64,000 bases of DNA from Thalassospira xianhensis MCCC 1A02616. Lineage in GTDB: Bacteria; Pseudomonadota; Alphaproteobacteria; Rhodospirillales; Thalassospiraceae. The notes beneath the pieces are model-generated. The model searched no databases and had not been told where the DNA came from. It was given only the letters and a program-made list of their open reading frames with translations. Position 1 is the first letter of the stretch, and each line of letters begins with the position of its first letter. Below are positions 17,883-27,507 of this stretch, piece after piece. Position numbers and translations under genes: made by a program. Location of the stretch: contig NZ_JPWA01000020.1 of the NCBI RefSeq assembly GCF_003326475.1, positions 23,795 to 87,794 of the forward strand, given 5' to 3'.

Positions 17883-18791
17883 CTATCTGTCCTTCGGGTC
17901 AAGGGCGTCGCGCAGGCCGTCACCGATGAAGTTGAAACAGAACAGCGTCAGTGCCAGGAAGATCGCCGGATAAATAAGCATCCAGGTCGCCGCTTCGATC
18001 ACTTTCGCCCCTTCGGAAATCAGTACACCCCAGCTTGTCAGTGGCTCCTGTACACCAAGGCCCAGGAACGACAGGAAGCTTTCGGTCAGGATCACCTGCG
18101 GAATGGTCAGCGTCATGTAAACAATGACCGGTCCCAGAACGTTGGGGATGATGTGGCGGAAAATGATCTTGAAGTTCGAAACACCCGTGGCATGGGCAGC
18201 TTCGATAAATTCGCGCCGCCGAAGCGACAGCGTCTGCCCGCGAACAATCCGCGCCATGGTCAGCCATTCAACTGCGCCAAGAGCGACAAAGATCAGGAAG
18301 ATGTTTCGGCCAAACACCACCATCAGCATGATCACAAAGAACATGAAGGGCAGGGAGTAAAGCACATCGACAAACCGCATCATGATGTTGTCGATACGCC
18401 CGCCGAAATAACCGGCAACCGCGCCATAGGTCACCCCGATCACAAGGGAGACTGCCGTTGCCAGCAAGCCAACCGCAAGGGATACGCGCGCGCCATAAAG
18501 GATGCGGATGAAAATATCGCGACCATTGCCATCTGTGCCAAGGATATGGCCGTTTTCCCAGTTCGGACCTTCCTGAATATAGCCCCAGTCGATCTGGTCA
18601 TAGGCAAACGGGCTGAGCAGCGGGGCGAAAATCGCCATCAGCGTGATGATCGCCAGAATGATCATCGAGCCGACGGCGGCCTTGTTGCGAAACAGTCGAA
18701 TACGGGCGTCGCGCCACAGGCTGCGTCCCTCGATTTCTCCGGGGGCGCCTGCCGCCTGGAGCATCGCTGTTTTTTGATCCTTGTTCATCAT
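17883..18791 (-). CDS. oppC: Oligopeptide/dipeptide ABC transporter permease OppC/DppC
   Basis: This 302-residue inner-membrane permease has the N-terminal OppC-type region, about six helices and the EAA-loop sequence EAAHATGVSNFKIIFRHI that contacts the ATPases. LGTDGNGRDIFIRILYGARVS is typical of DppC/OppC. It overlaps the end of oppB by one base and precedes oppD by four bases. Confidence 0.93.
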   Translation of the reverse strand: MMNKDQKTAMLQAAGAPGEIEGRSLWRDARIRLFRNKAAVGSMIILAIITLMAIFAPLLSPFAYDQIDWGYIQEGPNWENGHILGTDGNGRDIFIRILYGARVSLAVGLLATAVSLVIGVTYGAVAGYFGGRIDNIMMRFVDVLYSLPFMFFVIMLMVVFGRNIFLIFVALGAVEWLTMARIVRGQTLSLRRREFIEAAHATGVSNFKIIFRHIIPNVLGPVIVYMTLTIPQVILTESFLSFLGLGVQEPLTSWGVLISEGAKVIEAATWMLIYPAIFLALTLFCFNFIGDGLRDALDPKDR

Positions 18792-19714
18792 TAGCGTGAC
18801 TTCAGCTTGGGATCGAGCAGGCCATAAACCGTGTCGACCAGGAAATTCAGAAAGATGATCATCACCGCATAGACGATCACCACACCCATCACGAGCGGGT
18901 AGTCGCGGTTAAGTGCTGCCTTGACGAAGTAGGTCCCGATGCCGGGCACGCCAAAGATGGTTTCGATGACCACCGAACCGGTCATCACCGCCGCCGTCGC
19001 CGGGCCGAGATAGGACACAACCGGCAAAAGTGCGCCCTTGATCGCATGCCGGTTCACGACAAGCTTTTCGCGCAAACCTTTGGCGCGTGCGGTGCGGATG
19101 TAATTGGAATGCAGGACTTCGACCATGGAGCCGCGTGTCAGCCGCGCGATATAGGCAATCTGCGGCAGGGCAAGGGCGATGATCGGTAAAATCTTGTATT
19201 CAATGCCGCCATCGCCCCATCCTGCGGTCGGCAAAATCGACAGATACAGACCAAACACAAGCGATAGAAGCGGCGCCATGACAAAGTTCGGAATGGCTAT
19301 GCCAACCATGGCAACACCCATCACGACAAAATCAACCGTGCTGTTTTGCCGGAGTGCCGCATAGGTGCCAAACCCGACCCCGAATATCAGGGCAAGGAAG
19401 ATCGCCGACAGGCCAAGCTGCATCGAAGCCGGGGCCCCGGCCATGATCAGTTCGGCAACCGAGAAATCGCGAATTTTAATCGATGGTCCAAAATCGCCGC
19501 GCAGGATTTTACCGATATAGATCGTGTATTGTTCAATAAGCGGCTTATCAAGGTCATAAGCGGCCTTGATGTTTTTTTCGATTTCCGGCGGCAGTGCACG
19601 TTCCTGGTCGAACGGTCCGCCCGGTGCGATGCGCATCATGAAAAAGGCAACCGTGATCACGATGAACAGCGTCGGGATCGCGATCATCAGGCGCCGGATG
19701 GCGTAAGATAGCAT
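18791..19714 (-). CDS. oppB: Oligopeptide/dipeptide ABC transporter permease OppB/DppB
   Basis: This 307-residue inner-membrane permease has six predicted helices. The N-terminal signature RRLMIAIPTLFIV and the loop RTARAKGLREKLVVNRHAIK are typical of OppB/DppB. It heterodimerises with OppC to form the channel. It lies 79 bases downstream of the binding-protein gene, with an intercistronic hairpin between them. Confidence 0.93.
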   Translation of the reverse strand: MLSYAIRRLMIAIPTLFIVITVAFFMMRIAPGGPFDQERALPPEIEKNIKAAYDLDKPLIEQYTIYIGKILRGDFGPSIKIRDFSVAELIMAGAPASMQLGLSAIFLALIFGVGFGTYAALRQNSTVDFVVMGVAMVGIAIPNFVMAPLLSLVFGLYLSILPTAGWGDGGIEYKILPIIALALPQIAYIARLTRGSMVEVLHSNYIRTARAKGLREKLVVNRHAIKGALLPVVSYLGPATAAVMTGSVVIETIFGVPGIGTYFVKAALNRDYPLVMGVVIVYAVMIIFLNFLVDTVYGLLDPKLKSR

Positions 19715-19749
19715 AATTCTCTCTCATCCCCATTGGGGGCCGGTGGAAT

Positions 19750-19778
19750 GCCGCAGGCCCGTTAACCGGACCTGCGGC
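19750..19778 (-). promoter_or_regulatory. Intercistronic hairpin between oppA and oppB
   Basis: GCCGCAGG and CCTGCGGC pair exactly, with further G-C pairing inside, and no T-run follows. Such hairpins between binding-protein and permease genes commonly stabilise the upstream mRNA end and lower downstream expression. Confidence 0.6.
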
Positions 19779-19793
19779 AAAGGTCTCCGGCGT

Positions 19794-21428
19794 TTACTCT
19801 TTGATGTCGAGCCAGCGGGTCAGGTGGCGATCCGGGGCGTTATCGATCCAGCCTTCGATCTTTGGCGAGACGAGCTGTTTCGAGACATAATAGTAAATGG
19901 GGACGTAGGGCTGTGCTTCCATCATGATGGCTTCGGCCTGCTTCATCAGGCTGGCACGCTTTTTAAGGTCGCCTTCCTTTTCGGCTTCCAGCATCAGTTC
20001 GTTGTAACGCGGGTTATCAAAAGCCGCATAGTTCAGCGGCCCGGTCCGTTCTTCGCCGAGGAACAGGAAGTTCTGCGCATCGTTGTAATCGGCAATCCAG
20101 CCCGCGCGTGCCACTTCAAAGTTACCAACCTTCAGATCGGCATAGTGGATTTTGCCTTCGGTGTTGAACAGTTCGGCCTGAACGCCGATCTGCTTCCACA
20201 TATTCTGGGCCGCAATCGCGATGCGCTTGTGGTTTTCAGACGTGTTGTAGCGCAGGGTGAATTTAAGCGGATTGTCAGGGCCATAACCGGCCTCGGCCAG
20301 AAGCTTTTTGGCTTCTTCGAGCTTTTCATTATAGGAAAGGTCTTTCCACGAAATGTATGCTGGCTCGCCGTAATTACCGGTTCCGGGCGGGACAAAGGAA
20401 TAAGCCGGAAGTTCGCCGGTCTTCAGGACGGAATCAGTGATGGCTTCGCGGTTGATCGCCATCGACAATGCCTTGCGCACGCGCGCATCCTTGAACATGT
20501 CCTTGTCGGTACGGATCGCATAGTAATAGATACCGGCATACGGTGCGATGCGCAGGCTATCGGCAAGGTTATCGCGCAGCCAGGAAATCTGTTCGGACGC
20601 GATGTCGCGTGCGACGTCAAGTTCGCCTGCACGGAAACGGTTCTGCATCGCGGTGCGATCTTCATAGGTGTAATAGATCACCTCGTCGATCGGCACATTG
20701 GCTGCGTCATAGAATTCCGGGTTCTTTTCAAGCTTGGAATGAACGTTCGGCAGCCATTCGGTCAGTTTGTATGGGCCGTTGACCACAATGTTTTCCGGCT
20801 TGACCCAATCCTTGCCAAATTTGGCAACCGCATGCTGCGGGATCGGGAAAGCGGTCTGGTGGGTCAGTTGGGCCAGAAAATAGGGGGCAGGTGCGGTCAG
20901 TTTAACCTGCAGGGTTTTATCATCCAGTGCGGTGGCAGCGATTTTCGCGCCTTCCTTGCCACTGTTAACAGCCTCGGCACCCTCAATGATATAAAGCAGC
21001 GACGCATATTCCGCCCCGGTCGACGGATCAAGCAGACGGTTCCAGCCCGCGATGAAATCCTGTGCCGTGACCGGAACACCGTCCGACCAGTTATGGTCGC
21101 GAATTTTAAAGGTATAAGTCATGCCATCGTCGGAAACGGTCCAGCTTTCGGCTGCACCCGGGACCGGCTCGCCATTCGGGCCATAGGTCAGAAGACCCAG
21201 AAACATATCGTCCGAAATACGGCTGGTCTGAACCGTCGAGATGTAATGCGGGTCCATCGATTGCGGTTCGCCGTCATTGCCGACACGCAGGATTTTTTCC
21301 GCCTGCGCATGTGTGGTCGACAGCATGGTCATGGACCCGGCAAGCAATGCCGTACCCAGCACAAACGCCCGCGAGGAATTAAGCAATCCCTTCACGAGAC
21401 CGTTTGCGGTCTTCGCGTGTTTTGACAT
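19794..21428 (-). CDS. oppA: Oligopeptide/dipeptide-binding protein OppA/DppA
   Basis: This 544-residue periplasmic binding protein (SBP family 5) has an N-terminal signal (hydrophobic AFVLGTALLAGSMTML, cleavage likely after HAQA). The mature start KILRVGNDGEPQSMDPH is typical of peptide-binding proteins, as is DHNWSDGVPVTAQDF. I chose the ATG at 21428, which has GGGAG upstream; an ATG six codons earlier overlaps that ribosome site. It captures peptides for OppBCDF. A 648-base gap upstream holds a CRP-like site. Confidence 0.94.
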   Translation of the reverse strand: MSKHAKTANGLVKGLLNSSRAFVLGTALLAGSMTMLSTTHAQAEKILRVGNDGEPQSMDPHYISTVQTSRISDDMFLGLLTYGPNGEPVPGAAESWTVSDDGMTYTFKIRDHNWSDGVPVTAQDFIAGWNRLLDPSTGAEYASLLYIIEGAEAVNSGKEGAKIAATALDDKTLQVKLTAPAPYFLAQLTHQTAFPIPQHAVAKFGKDWVKPENIVVNGPYKLTEWLPNVHSKLEKNPEFYDAANVPIDEVIYYTYEDRTAMQNRFRAGELDVARDIASEQISWLRDNLADSLRIAPYAGIYYYAIRTDKDMFKDARVRKALSMAINREAITDSVLKTGELPAYSFVPPGTGNYGEPAYISWKDLSYNEKLEEAKKLLAEAGYGPDNPLKFTLRYNTSENHKRIAIAAQNMWKQIGVQAELFNTEGKIHYADLKVGNFEVARAGWIADYNDAQNFLFLGEERTGPLNYAAFDNPRYNELMLEAEKEGDLKKRASLMKQAEAIMMEAQPYVPIYYYVSKQLVSPKIEGWIDNAPDRHLTRWLDIKE

Positions 21429-22076
21429 GTGTAATGTCTCCCTCATCCATTTTGCTTTGTTGTCGACGTACTCCCTGAAAGTACGTACGCAAAAATACTG
21501 AGACTGACATGCGTAATCTGCAAGTCACGATTCCACAAACCTGAAACAATTGGTGGTTATTTGCGTAATATGGGTAATTTATTGATGGAATTTTGCGAAA
21601 TTTGGATGAATTGCCAATGATTGTTCGGTGGCAGAGGGCTTCAACCAGAGCCTGCAAAACCGTTTCATGCGTAACGTCATGCCTCGTGTCGCAGGCTGGA
21701 CGCTATATGCGTGAAATGTGAAATAGTTCACATTCAAAGGGTTGGCGGTGAAAACAACTGGTTACGAATCGGGCGATGGGAAAGGTTGCATATTTTTGCA
21801 TCAAAACCACCGAGAATCAGTATCTTGGCGCGAAAATGAGTGGTTAATGTTTCCCGTTTTGGTGAAATCATGGGCTTCCGGCAGGTATCTTGCCCGGGAT
21901 GCCTCCCGGCGACATGCCATTTCAGTGTCGCACAATTTTTCGTTGTGAAATCGGTATTGCCGGGCTAGGCATTTTGCAACTTTGCCCTTCTTCTATTCGG
22001 GCCTCGAAATCAGGTAGTGCCGCCAAGCGGTCTTTCCTGATGCGGGAAACATAAAGCCAGATGATGTGATACCACC
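21429..22076. other. Long intergenic region between oppA and the first membrane AraC gene
   Basis: This 648-base gap separates two divergent genes and should hold both promoters. It is AT-rich compared with its neighbours. It contains a CRP-like palindrome (21715-21734) and a short inverted repeat CGTACT/AGTACG (21467-21485) in the oppA leader. The one small open frame (21742-21948, TTG start) lacks a ribosome site and family features. I see no RNA gene. Confidence 0.6.
21715..21734. promoter_or_regulatory. Near-consensus CRP-type binding site
   Basis: An exact palindrome AATGTGAA-ATAG-TTCACATT contains TGTGA-N6-TCACA, the full E. coli CRP core. It lies about 290 bases upstream of the oppA start and about 340 upstream of the first AraC-type gene, so either or both could be controlled. 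Confidence 0.6.
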
Positions 22077-23243
22077 ATGCTCGAAACACCCAGACTTTGT
22101 CTGTTGCTGATTGCGGTTGTCGGTCTGGTACAGGGGATGTTCCTGCTGCTGTTGCTTTATCAACAGGGGAAACGTGCCTTTTGTGCCAATCGCTGGTTAT
22201 TTGTTTTCATCATCGCGGTCTGTCTCAGCTTCGTTGAAGATTTGACCGATGTCTTGCTGGAACCGTCGATAACCCTGTATCTGATCCCGGTGTTCCTGAC
22301 GGCGACCTTTGCTCTGATGCCGGCAATCTTTTTGTATTTTCGTGAAATCGCAGGGCATTCCCCAAGATGGCCCCTGTTGCATTTTGCGATCCTCCTGCCG
22401 GTATTCGTCTCCCTGGTCGTTTCGGTTTTCCTCATTTTGCAAAATTTTCAGGATCTGATTGTCAACGAAGGCGAGATCGAGCTGGAACTTGGCAATCATT
22501 TTGCCCTAGGGATGATATTTTTAACGGTGCTTTTTGGATTGTATCTGCAGGTCGCGATCTACATGATCCGGACGTGGCGGGTTACCTATCGCTATTTGCG
22601 TCAGGCTGGAGAACAGTTGGGGGCAGATGAAAAAGCCTTGCGGCGCTGGGTTCGCGAACTTCTGATCGGAATCAGTATTATCTTTGTGATTTTCGCCGCG
22701 ACCACAAGTCTCGATATTGCTACGACAGAAAGTGACTGGTCGGTTGTACTTGTTCAGATCGGGTTTGTTCTGGTTTTTTTGCGCCTGTGTCACCTAATTG
22801 CTGCCAACCCGGCCCTGTTCGTTCAGGCTGAATGGGACGGGCAGGATCAGCCTCAATCAACGCCCCGTTATCTTGTCGATGCCGATGAAATTGAAAGAAT
22901 TTGTCGGCGGTTGGCTACTGTCCGGGATAAGGGTGAACTCATCTATGATCCCTTGGTCAGCCTACCAAAACTTGCTGCTGCGGTCGGTGTAACACCCAAT
23001 CAGTTATCCTTTGTCTTAAACCAGCATCTTGGCAAAAGCTTCTTTGACTTCATCAATGAGGTGCGCACGGACGAAGCATCCCGATTGCTGGTTAATGAGC
23101 CCGATCGCACGATCCTTGATATCGCCACCAGTGTCGGTTTCAATTCGAAATCGACCTTCAATCTTGCCTTCAAGAAAATCACCGGCAAAACGCCCAGTGT
23201 TTACCGATCGGAGACCCTGTCGCGGCGTAACCCCATACTTTAG
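22077..23243 (+). CDS. Membrane-embedded AraC-type regulator (copy 1)
   Basis: This 388-residue protein has about seven hydrophobic helices in residues 5-245 (for example LCLLLIAVVGLVQGMFLLLLL) and a C-terminal AraC helix-turn-helix (about 275-378; SLPKLAAAVGVTPNQLSFVL and ILDIATSVGFNSKSTFNLAF). It probably senses a membrane or envelope signal and binds DNA without leaving the membrane. A close paralogue follows 41 bases downstream, then a MipA/OmpV gene. The ligand is unknown. Confidence 0.85.
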   Translation: MLETPRLCLLLIAVVGLVQGMFLLLLLYQQGKRAFCANRWLFVFIIAVCLSFVEDLTDVLLEPSITLYLIPVFLTATFALMPAIFLYFREIAGHSPRWPLLHFAILLPVFVSLVVSVFLILQNFQDLIVNEGEIELELGNHFALGMIFLTVLFGLYLQVAIYMIRTWRVTYRYLRQAGEQLGADEKALRRWVRELLIGISIIFVIFAATTSLDIATTESDWSVVLVQIGFVLVFLRLCHLIAANPALFVQAEWDGQDQPQSTPRYLVDADEIERICRRLATVRDKGELIYDPLVSLPKLAAAVGVTPNQLSFVLNQHLGKSFFDFINEVRTDEASRLLVNEPDRTILDIATSVGFNSKSTFNLAFKKITGKTPSVYRSETLSRRNPIL

Positions 23244-23284
23244 CGCTGCCGTAATCTTTATCGTCCCAAATGACGGGCACATGA

Positions 23285-24463
23285 ATGTTTGAAACAATCG
23301 ATTTGCTGCTGCTGCTGATTGCGGCTCTTGGCGCGGTTCAGGCCGTTTTTCTGATTATTCTTTTGCAGGGCGAGGGAAAACGCGCATTTCGAGCAAATCG
23401 CTGGCTGATGATGTTTGCGGTGGCTGTCGGCATGGGCTTTGTCGACGATATTGTCGATACCATCGTCCCCCCACTTGTGAACCTGTATCTAACACCGCTT
23501 GTTACACCCTTCTTCTTCGCCTTCATTCCGGCAATCTATCTTTATTTCCGGGAAATCTCAGGCAACCCGTCCGCAAAACCGGCATGGCATTTTGCAATCA
23601 TGCTTCCGGTGTCGGTGGTCATGGTCTGGGTCGTTTTTCTGCTGCATGCCAGTCTTTCGTCGTCGGACACGGCTGTTTCCGACGTCCGTATCAATCTCGA
23701 TTTCAGTCAGGGCAGCGTCTTTAATCTGCTGCTGATGATGTTGATCGCGATCTTCTGTCTGCAATTTGCGATCTATATGTTCCGAATCTGGCATGTTGCG
23801 GTCCGGTACTTGAAAGATGCCCATCGGCAGCTTGAAGTCGATCAGAAAGGGCTAAGGCGCTGGGTTCTTGAACTGCTCGTCGGGTTGAGTGTGATTTTCA
23901 CCCTTTTCACGCTGATCAGTCTTTTCGATACCATCGTTTCACGCAGTGAATGGCTGGTTCTGTGTGTGAAGGCGACTTTCGTTCTGGTGTTCTTCCGGAT
24001 GTGTCACGTTATTGCCGCCAATCCTGCATTGTTCGTACAGCCTGAACGCGATGAGGTTGAAAACACCGGCGAGAGTGATGGAAAAAGGCCCAGATCCGGT
24101 CTGGCGCGCAATGTGGTTGATCCCGAAGATGTCAGCCGGATAGGGGCAAAACTGGACCGCATCGTGGCGGCACGCGAGCTAATGTTTGATCCGCTTCTGA
24201 CCATGCCGAAACTTGCCAATGCGGTCGGCGTGACACCGAACCAGCTTTCCTATGTCCTGAACCAGCATCTTGGCAAAAGCTTCTTTGATTTTGTCAATGA
24301 GGTCCGGACAAACGAGGCATCCCGCCTGCTGATCGAGGAGCCGGATCGCACGATCCTCGATATCGCCATCAGTGTCGGGTTTAATTCCAAATCGACTTTC
24401 AATCTGGCCTTCAAGAAAATCACCGGTAAAACGCCCAGCGCGTATCGGGAAGATAAATCATAA
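23285..24463 (+). CDS. Membrane-embedded AraC-type regulator (copy 2)
   Basis: This 392-residue paralogue of the preceding gene has the same layout: about seven N-terminal helices, an NPALFVQ linker start, and a C-terminal AraC domain. The DNA-binding halves are nearly identical, and a 29-base stretch (24260-24288) is identical to 23019-23047. The membrane halves differ more. This points to tandem duplication with divergence of the sensor. It may heterodimerise with copy 1; that is inference. Confidence 0.85.
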   Translation: MFETIDLLLLLIAALGAVQAVFLIILLQGEGKRAFRANRWLMMFAVAVGMGFVDDIVDTIVPPLVNLYLTPLVTPFFFAFIPAIYLYFREISGNPSAKPAWHFAIMLPVSVVMVWVVFLLHASLSSSDTAVSDVRINLDFSQGSVFNLLLMMLIAIFCLQFAIYMFRIWHVAVRYLKDAHRQLEVDQKGLRRWVLELLVGLSVIFTLFTLISLFDTIVSRSEWLVLCVKATFVLVFFRMCHVIAANPALFVQPERDEVENTGESDGKRPRSGLARNVVDPEDVSRIGAKLDRIVAARELMFDPLLTMPKLANAVGVTPNQLSYVLNQHLGKSFFDFVNEVRTNEASRLLIEEPDRTILDIAISVGFNSKSTFNLAFKKITGKTPSAYREDKS

Positions 24464-24607
24464 GATACAAATACTTATCGTGTCCGAATGCGCATTCGTA
24501 CCTTTTGAACGCTTAAATCAGGTTCGAGGATACAGAGCCGGACGCCATGCACAGGGCGGATCGGCATAGTCGGATCACCAAAACTGATACAAGGGTGATC
24601 GGACAAA

Positions 24608-25459
24608 ATGAATTTTTATAGAGTCTCAAATCTGGTCGGGAACGGTTTGATCCTGTTGGGGACCGGATTATGCGCAAGCGCGCTTCTGCTTTTTATCAGC
24701 ACCTCGGCCAATGCGCAGCAAGGTACAAGGGACATCCTGCGCGAAGAGGTCAATCCCAAACAGGACGAAGCCGATCCGTGGCTTGGCGGGGTATGGCAGT
24801 TTGGGGCATATGGCCAGGTTGAAAGCAATCCTTATCGTGGTGCGGACAGCGTCGATTTAGATCCTTTGCCGCTTCTGGCTTATGATGCGGATCGGCTGCA
24901 TATCGGGACCGACGGGATATCTGTCACCGCATGGCAAAACGAATTCGCCAGTCTTGACGTACTTGGTGCGCTTCGCATGAAGCCGTTTGAAAATGGCGAT
25001 AGTGAATATCTGCGTGGCATGAAAGAACGCGATATGGCCTATGAAGCCGGGATCGGTTTCACCAGCCGCCTGTGGCGCGGGGAAGTCGGGGCCTATTACC
25101 TGACTGATCTGAATGACGCCCATGACGGTCATGAACTTGACCTCACCTATACCATCCCGATGGATTTGCAGAATGTAACATTCGACTGGGGTGGCGGGGT
25201 ACGTTGGCAAAGCGATAAGCTGGCAAACTACCATGTCGGAGTCAGCGGCACCGAAGTCAGAAGTGATCGCAACGCCTATGACGCGGATGCAGCCTTCATC
25301 CCGCATCTTGACGTCTCTGTCACCTATCCGATTACCGAAAGTATCGTTCTGCTTGGAACCGGTGGGGTGGAATTGCTGCCTGACAGCTATACCGACAGTC
25401 CGTTGATTGATGATGACTATGTTTACAGTATCGGTCTGGGGCTGGTTTACAACTTCTGA
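24608..25459 (+). CDS. MipA/OmpV-family outer-membrane protein
   Basis: This 283-residue protein has an N-terminal signal (LILLGTGLCASALLLF, cleavage likely near SANAQ) and alternating beta-strand sequence ending in YSIGLGLVYNF, a C-terminal Phe typical of outer-membrane barrels. The block LANYHVGVSGTEV and the strand pattern match MipA/OmpV. Family members are scaffold or porin-like and often respond to envelope or antibiotic stress. It follows the two membrane AraC genes and is their likeliest target. Confidence 0.85.
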   Translation: MNFYRVSNLVGNGLILLGTGLCASALLLFISTSANAQQGTRDILREEVNPKQDEADPWLGGVWQFGAYGQVESNPYRGADSVDLDPLPLLAYDADRLHIGTDGISVTAWQNEFASLDVLGALRMKPFENGDSEYLRGMKERDMAYEAGIGFTSRLWRGEVGAYYLTDLNDAHDGHELDLTYTIPMDLQNVTFDWGGGVRWQSDKLANYHVGVSGTEVRSDRNAYDADAAFIPHLDVSVTYPITESIVLLGTGGVELLPDSYTDSPLIDDDYVYSIGLGLVYNF

Positions 25460-25514
25460 TCCTGATCGTTATATACCAGTCTCCTGCCCGCCCGAATTCA
25501 GGCGGCCGGTTTCC

Positions 25515-25552
25515 GGCGGGTTGGTCCTTTCCAATGGGCCGGCCCGCCTTTT
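25515..25552 (+). terminator. Probable terminator after the MipA/OmpV gene
   Basis: GGCGGG and CCCGCC pair across a loop that has its own TTGG/CCAA stem; TTTT follows. The internal bulge makes this a weaker call than other terminators here. Confidence 0.55.
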
Positions 25553-25603
25553 CTGTGGTGTTTTCAAGCGGACGGCAGGCATGGAAGCCAAGCTATATGG
25601 CTT

Positions 25604-26497
25604 TCATCTTCCCACATAGGCCGCCAACTCGTCCGGAGTTCCTTTGGGAAAAGCATCCCGTAAAAAGTCGAGGAACGCCGACACGCGCGCGCTTAGCAAT
25701 CGGCGTGACGGATAGAGTGCCCATAAGGTGATTTCCGGCCCGTCCACATCGCCCCAATGCACCAGCGTACCATCGGCAAGATCGTGACTCACAAGCGACA
25801 CGGGAAGTCGTCCCGCGCCAACTCCTTTGCGTACGGCGTCCCGAACCATGACGAGCGATGAGAGGCTCAGGACCGGATTGACCGCGATCTTTGACTGGCT
25901 GGTTGGTGTTTTCACATTCCAGCTTTCGTCTTGGCGGACTTGCCCCCGTACAACAGCCGGGACAGAGGAGCCATCCATCGGTGGCGTCAGGCCCGGGTTC
26001 GCAACGATCACCAGTCGGTCACGCAGGAACACACGACCGACAAGGCTTTCATCAGGTTCCGGGTTGACCCTTATTACCAGATCATAGGCTTCCTCAATCA
26101 TATCGACCGGGCGATCTTCGGTCGTGACCTCAAGCCGGACCTCCGGATATTTGAGGGCGAAGTCCGCGGCCAGTTTCCCCATCGCAGTCTGTGAAAACAG
26201 CAAAGGCGCGCTGATCCGAAGTTTCCCCCTTGGTTCGCGTCCGCCAGAGGCAATTGCCGCAGTCGTCTCGTCGAGTTCAGTGAACAACTGGCTCGTCCGC
26301 TCGAATAGCGCCCTTCCTTCTTCGGTCAGCTTGAGAAGTCGCGCGCCGCGTTCGAACAAACGCAACTCAAGGCTTGCCTCCAGCTCTGCCACACGCCGTG
26401 ACAGCGTCGCTTTTGGCCGACCAGTGACGCGCGACGCTTTACCAAACCCGCCGTGGCGGGCAACCAGATTGAAGTCGACAAGAGCAAGAAGTTTCAT
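25604..26497 (-). CDS. LysR-family transcriptional regulator
   Basis: This 297-residue LysR regulator has the N-terminal helix-turn-helix (about 1-60; ARHGGFGKASRVTGRPKATLSRRV) and effector domain. The ATG at 26497 gives the normal MKLLALVDFNLVARHGG start; a 13-codon upstream extension is unlikely. It is divergent from the NmrA-like gene with a 105-base shared promoter, so NmrA-like and AtaL-like genes are the probable targets. Confidence 0.87.
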   Translation of the reverse strand: MKLLALVDFNLVARHGGFGKASRVTGRPKATLSRRVAELEASLELRLFERGARLLKLTEEGRALFERTSQLFTELDETTAAIASGGREPRGKLRISAPLLFSQTAMGKLAADFALKYPEVRLEVTTEDRPVDMIEEAYDLVIRVNPEPDESLVGRVFLRDRLVIVANPGLTPPMDGSSVPAVVRGQVRQDESWNVKTPTSQSKIAVNPVLSLSSLVMVRDAVRKGVGAGRLPVSLVSHDLADGTLVHWGDVDGPEITLWALYPSRRLLSARVSAFLDFLRDAFPKGTPDELAAYVGR

Positions 26498-26602
26498 GGT
26501 GTTCCACCAGTGAGACGAACTGTCTAAATATAGCATCTATCGGCAATAATATGGATCATTAAGTTAGGGGATAGCTGAACTGCTTAACCAAGGAGAGAAT
26601 TC

Positions 26603-27469
26603 ATGACCATTCTTGTAATCGGCGCGACCGGCAATGTTGGCCGCAACGTCGTTGAACAACTTCTGAGCCGTGGTGCCGCTGATGTGCGTGCGCTGGTCCG
26701 TGACCCGTCCAAAGCTGGTTTCCCCACCGCCGTGGAAGTGGCCCAAGGAGATCTGTTAGATGTCGACTCACTGCGGCGCGCTATGTCGGGGGTCTCGACC
26801 CTGTTTCTGCTGAACGGGGTTGTTGCCGACGAATACACCCAAGCGCTGATTGCTCTAAACGTTGCCCGCGAGGCCGGGATTGAGCGGATAGTGTACCTGT
26901 CGGTAATTCACAGCGATATTTATGTCAACGTCCCGCATTTCGCGGGCAAGTTCGGTGTTGAACGGATGATCGAGCAAATGGGGCTTGGCGCCAGCATCCT
27001 GCGCCCGGCCTACTACATGGACAACGAGATCACGATAAAGGATGTGGTGACTGGCTATGGCATCTATCCGATGCCGATTGGCGAGAAGGGCCTTGCTATG
27101 ATCGATGCGCGTGACGTTGGCGAAATTGCTGCGCTCGAACTGATCCGCCGTGAACAATCGGCAACACCGCTGCCGATCAATCGCATTAACCTTGTTGGTC
27201 CAGACACGCTGACTGGCAACGATGCCGCTGCGATTTGGGGTGATGTCCTTGGCCGTACCATCACCTTTCCCGGTAACGATACCGCCGGGTTCGAACAGAA
27301 CCTGCGTCAGTTCATGCCAGGCTGGATGGCGTTTGACATGCGCCTGATGGCGGAGCGGTTCCTGACCGATGGCATGATTCCGGATGCCGGTGACGTGGAC
27401 CGGTTGACATCAATGCTTGGCCGTCCGCTGCGCTCCTATCGTGACTATGTCGCGCAGATCGTTGACTGA
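26603..27469 (+). CDS. NmrA-like NAD(P)-binding protein (atypical SDR)
   Basis: This 288-residue protein has an N-terminal Rossmann motif ILVIGATGNVGRNVVEQL and the NmrA-like RPAYYMDN block. It lacks a clear YxxxK active site, so it may be a redox sensor or isomerase/reductase of the atypical SDR group, like the NmrA/QorB relatives. AAGGAGAG precedes the ATG. It is followed 38 bases later by an AtaL-like gene, probably co-transcribed. Confidence 0.83.
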   Translation: MTILVIGATGNVGRNVVEQLLSRGAADVRALVRDPSKAGFPTAVEVAQGDLLDVDSLRRAMSGVSTLFLLNGVVADEYTQALIALNVAREAGIERIVYLSVIHSDIYVNVPHFAGKFGVERMIEQMGLGASILRPAYYMDNEITIKDVVTGYGIYPMPIGEKGLAMIDARDVGEIAALELIRREQSATPLPINRINLVGPDTLTGNDAAAIWGDVLGRTITFPGNDTAGFEQNLRQFMPGWMAFDMRLMAERFLTDGMIPDAGDVDRLTSMLGRPLRSYRDYVAQIVD

Positions 27470-27507
27470 TCGCCCTCATTCCAACCCGACCGAAAAGGGC
27501 TATCGAC

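Noticed and set aside
19743..21425. 560-codon plus-strand open frame opposite oppA
   Set aside because: oppA is unmistakable; the antisense product has no recognisable domain.
21742..21948. Small TTG-started open frame in the oppA/AraC gap
   Set aside because: No ribosome site, no family resemblance, and it lies in a promoter region.
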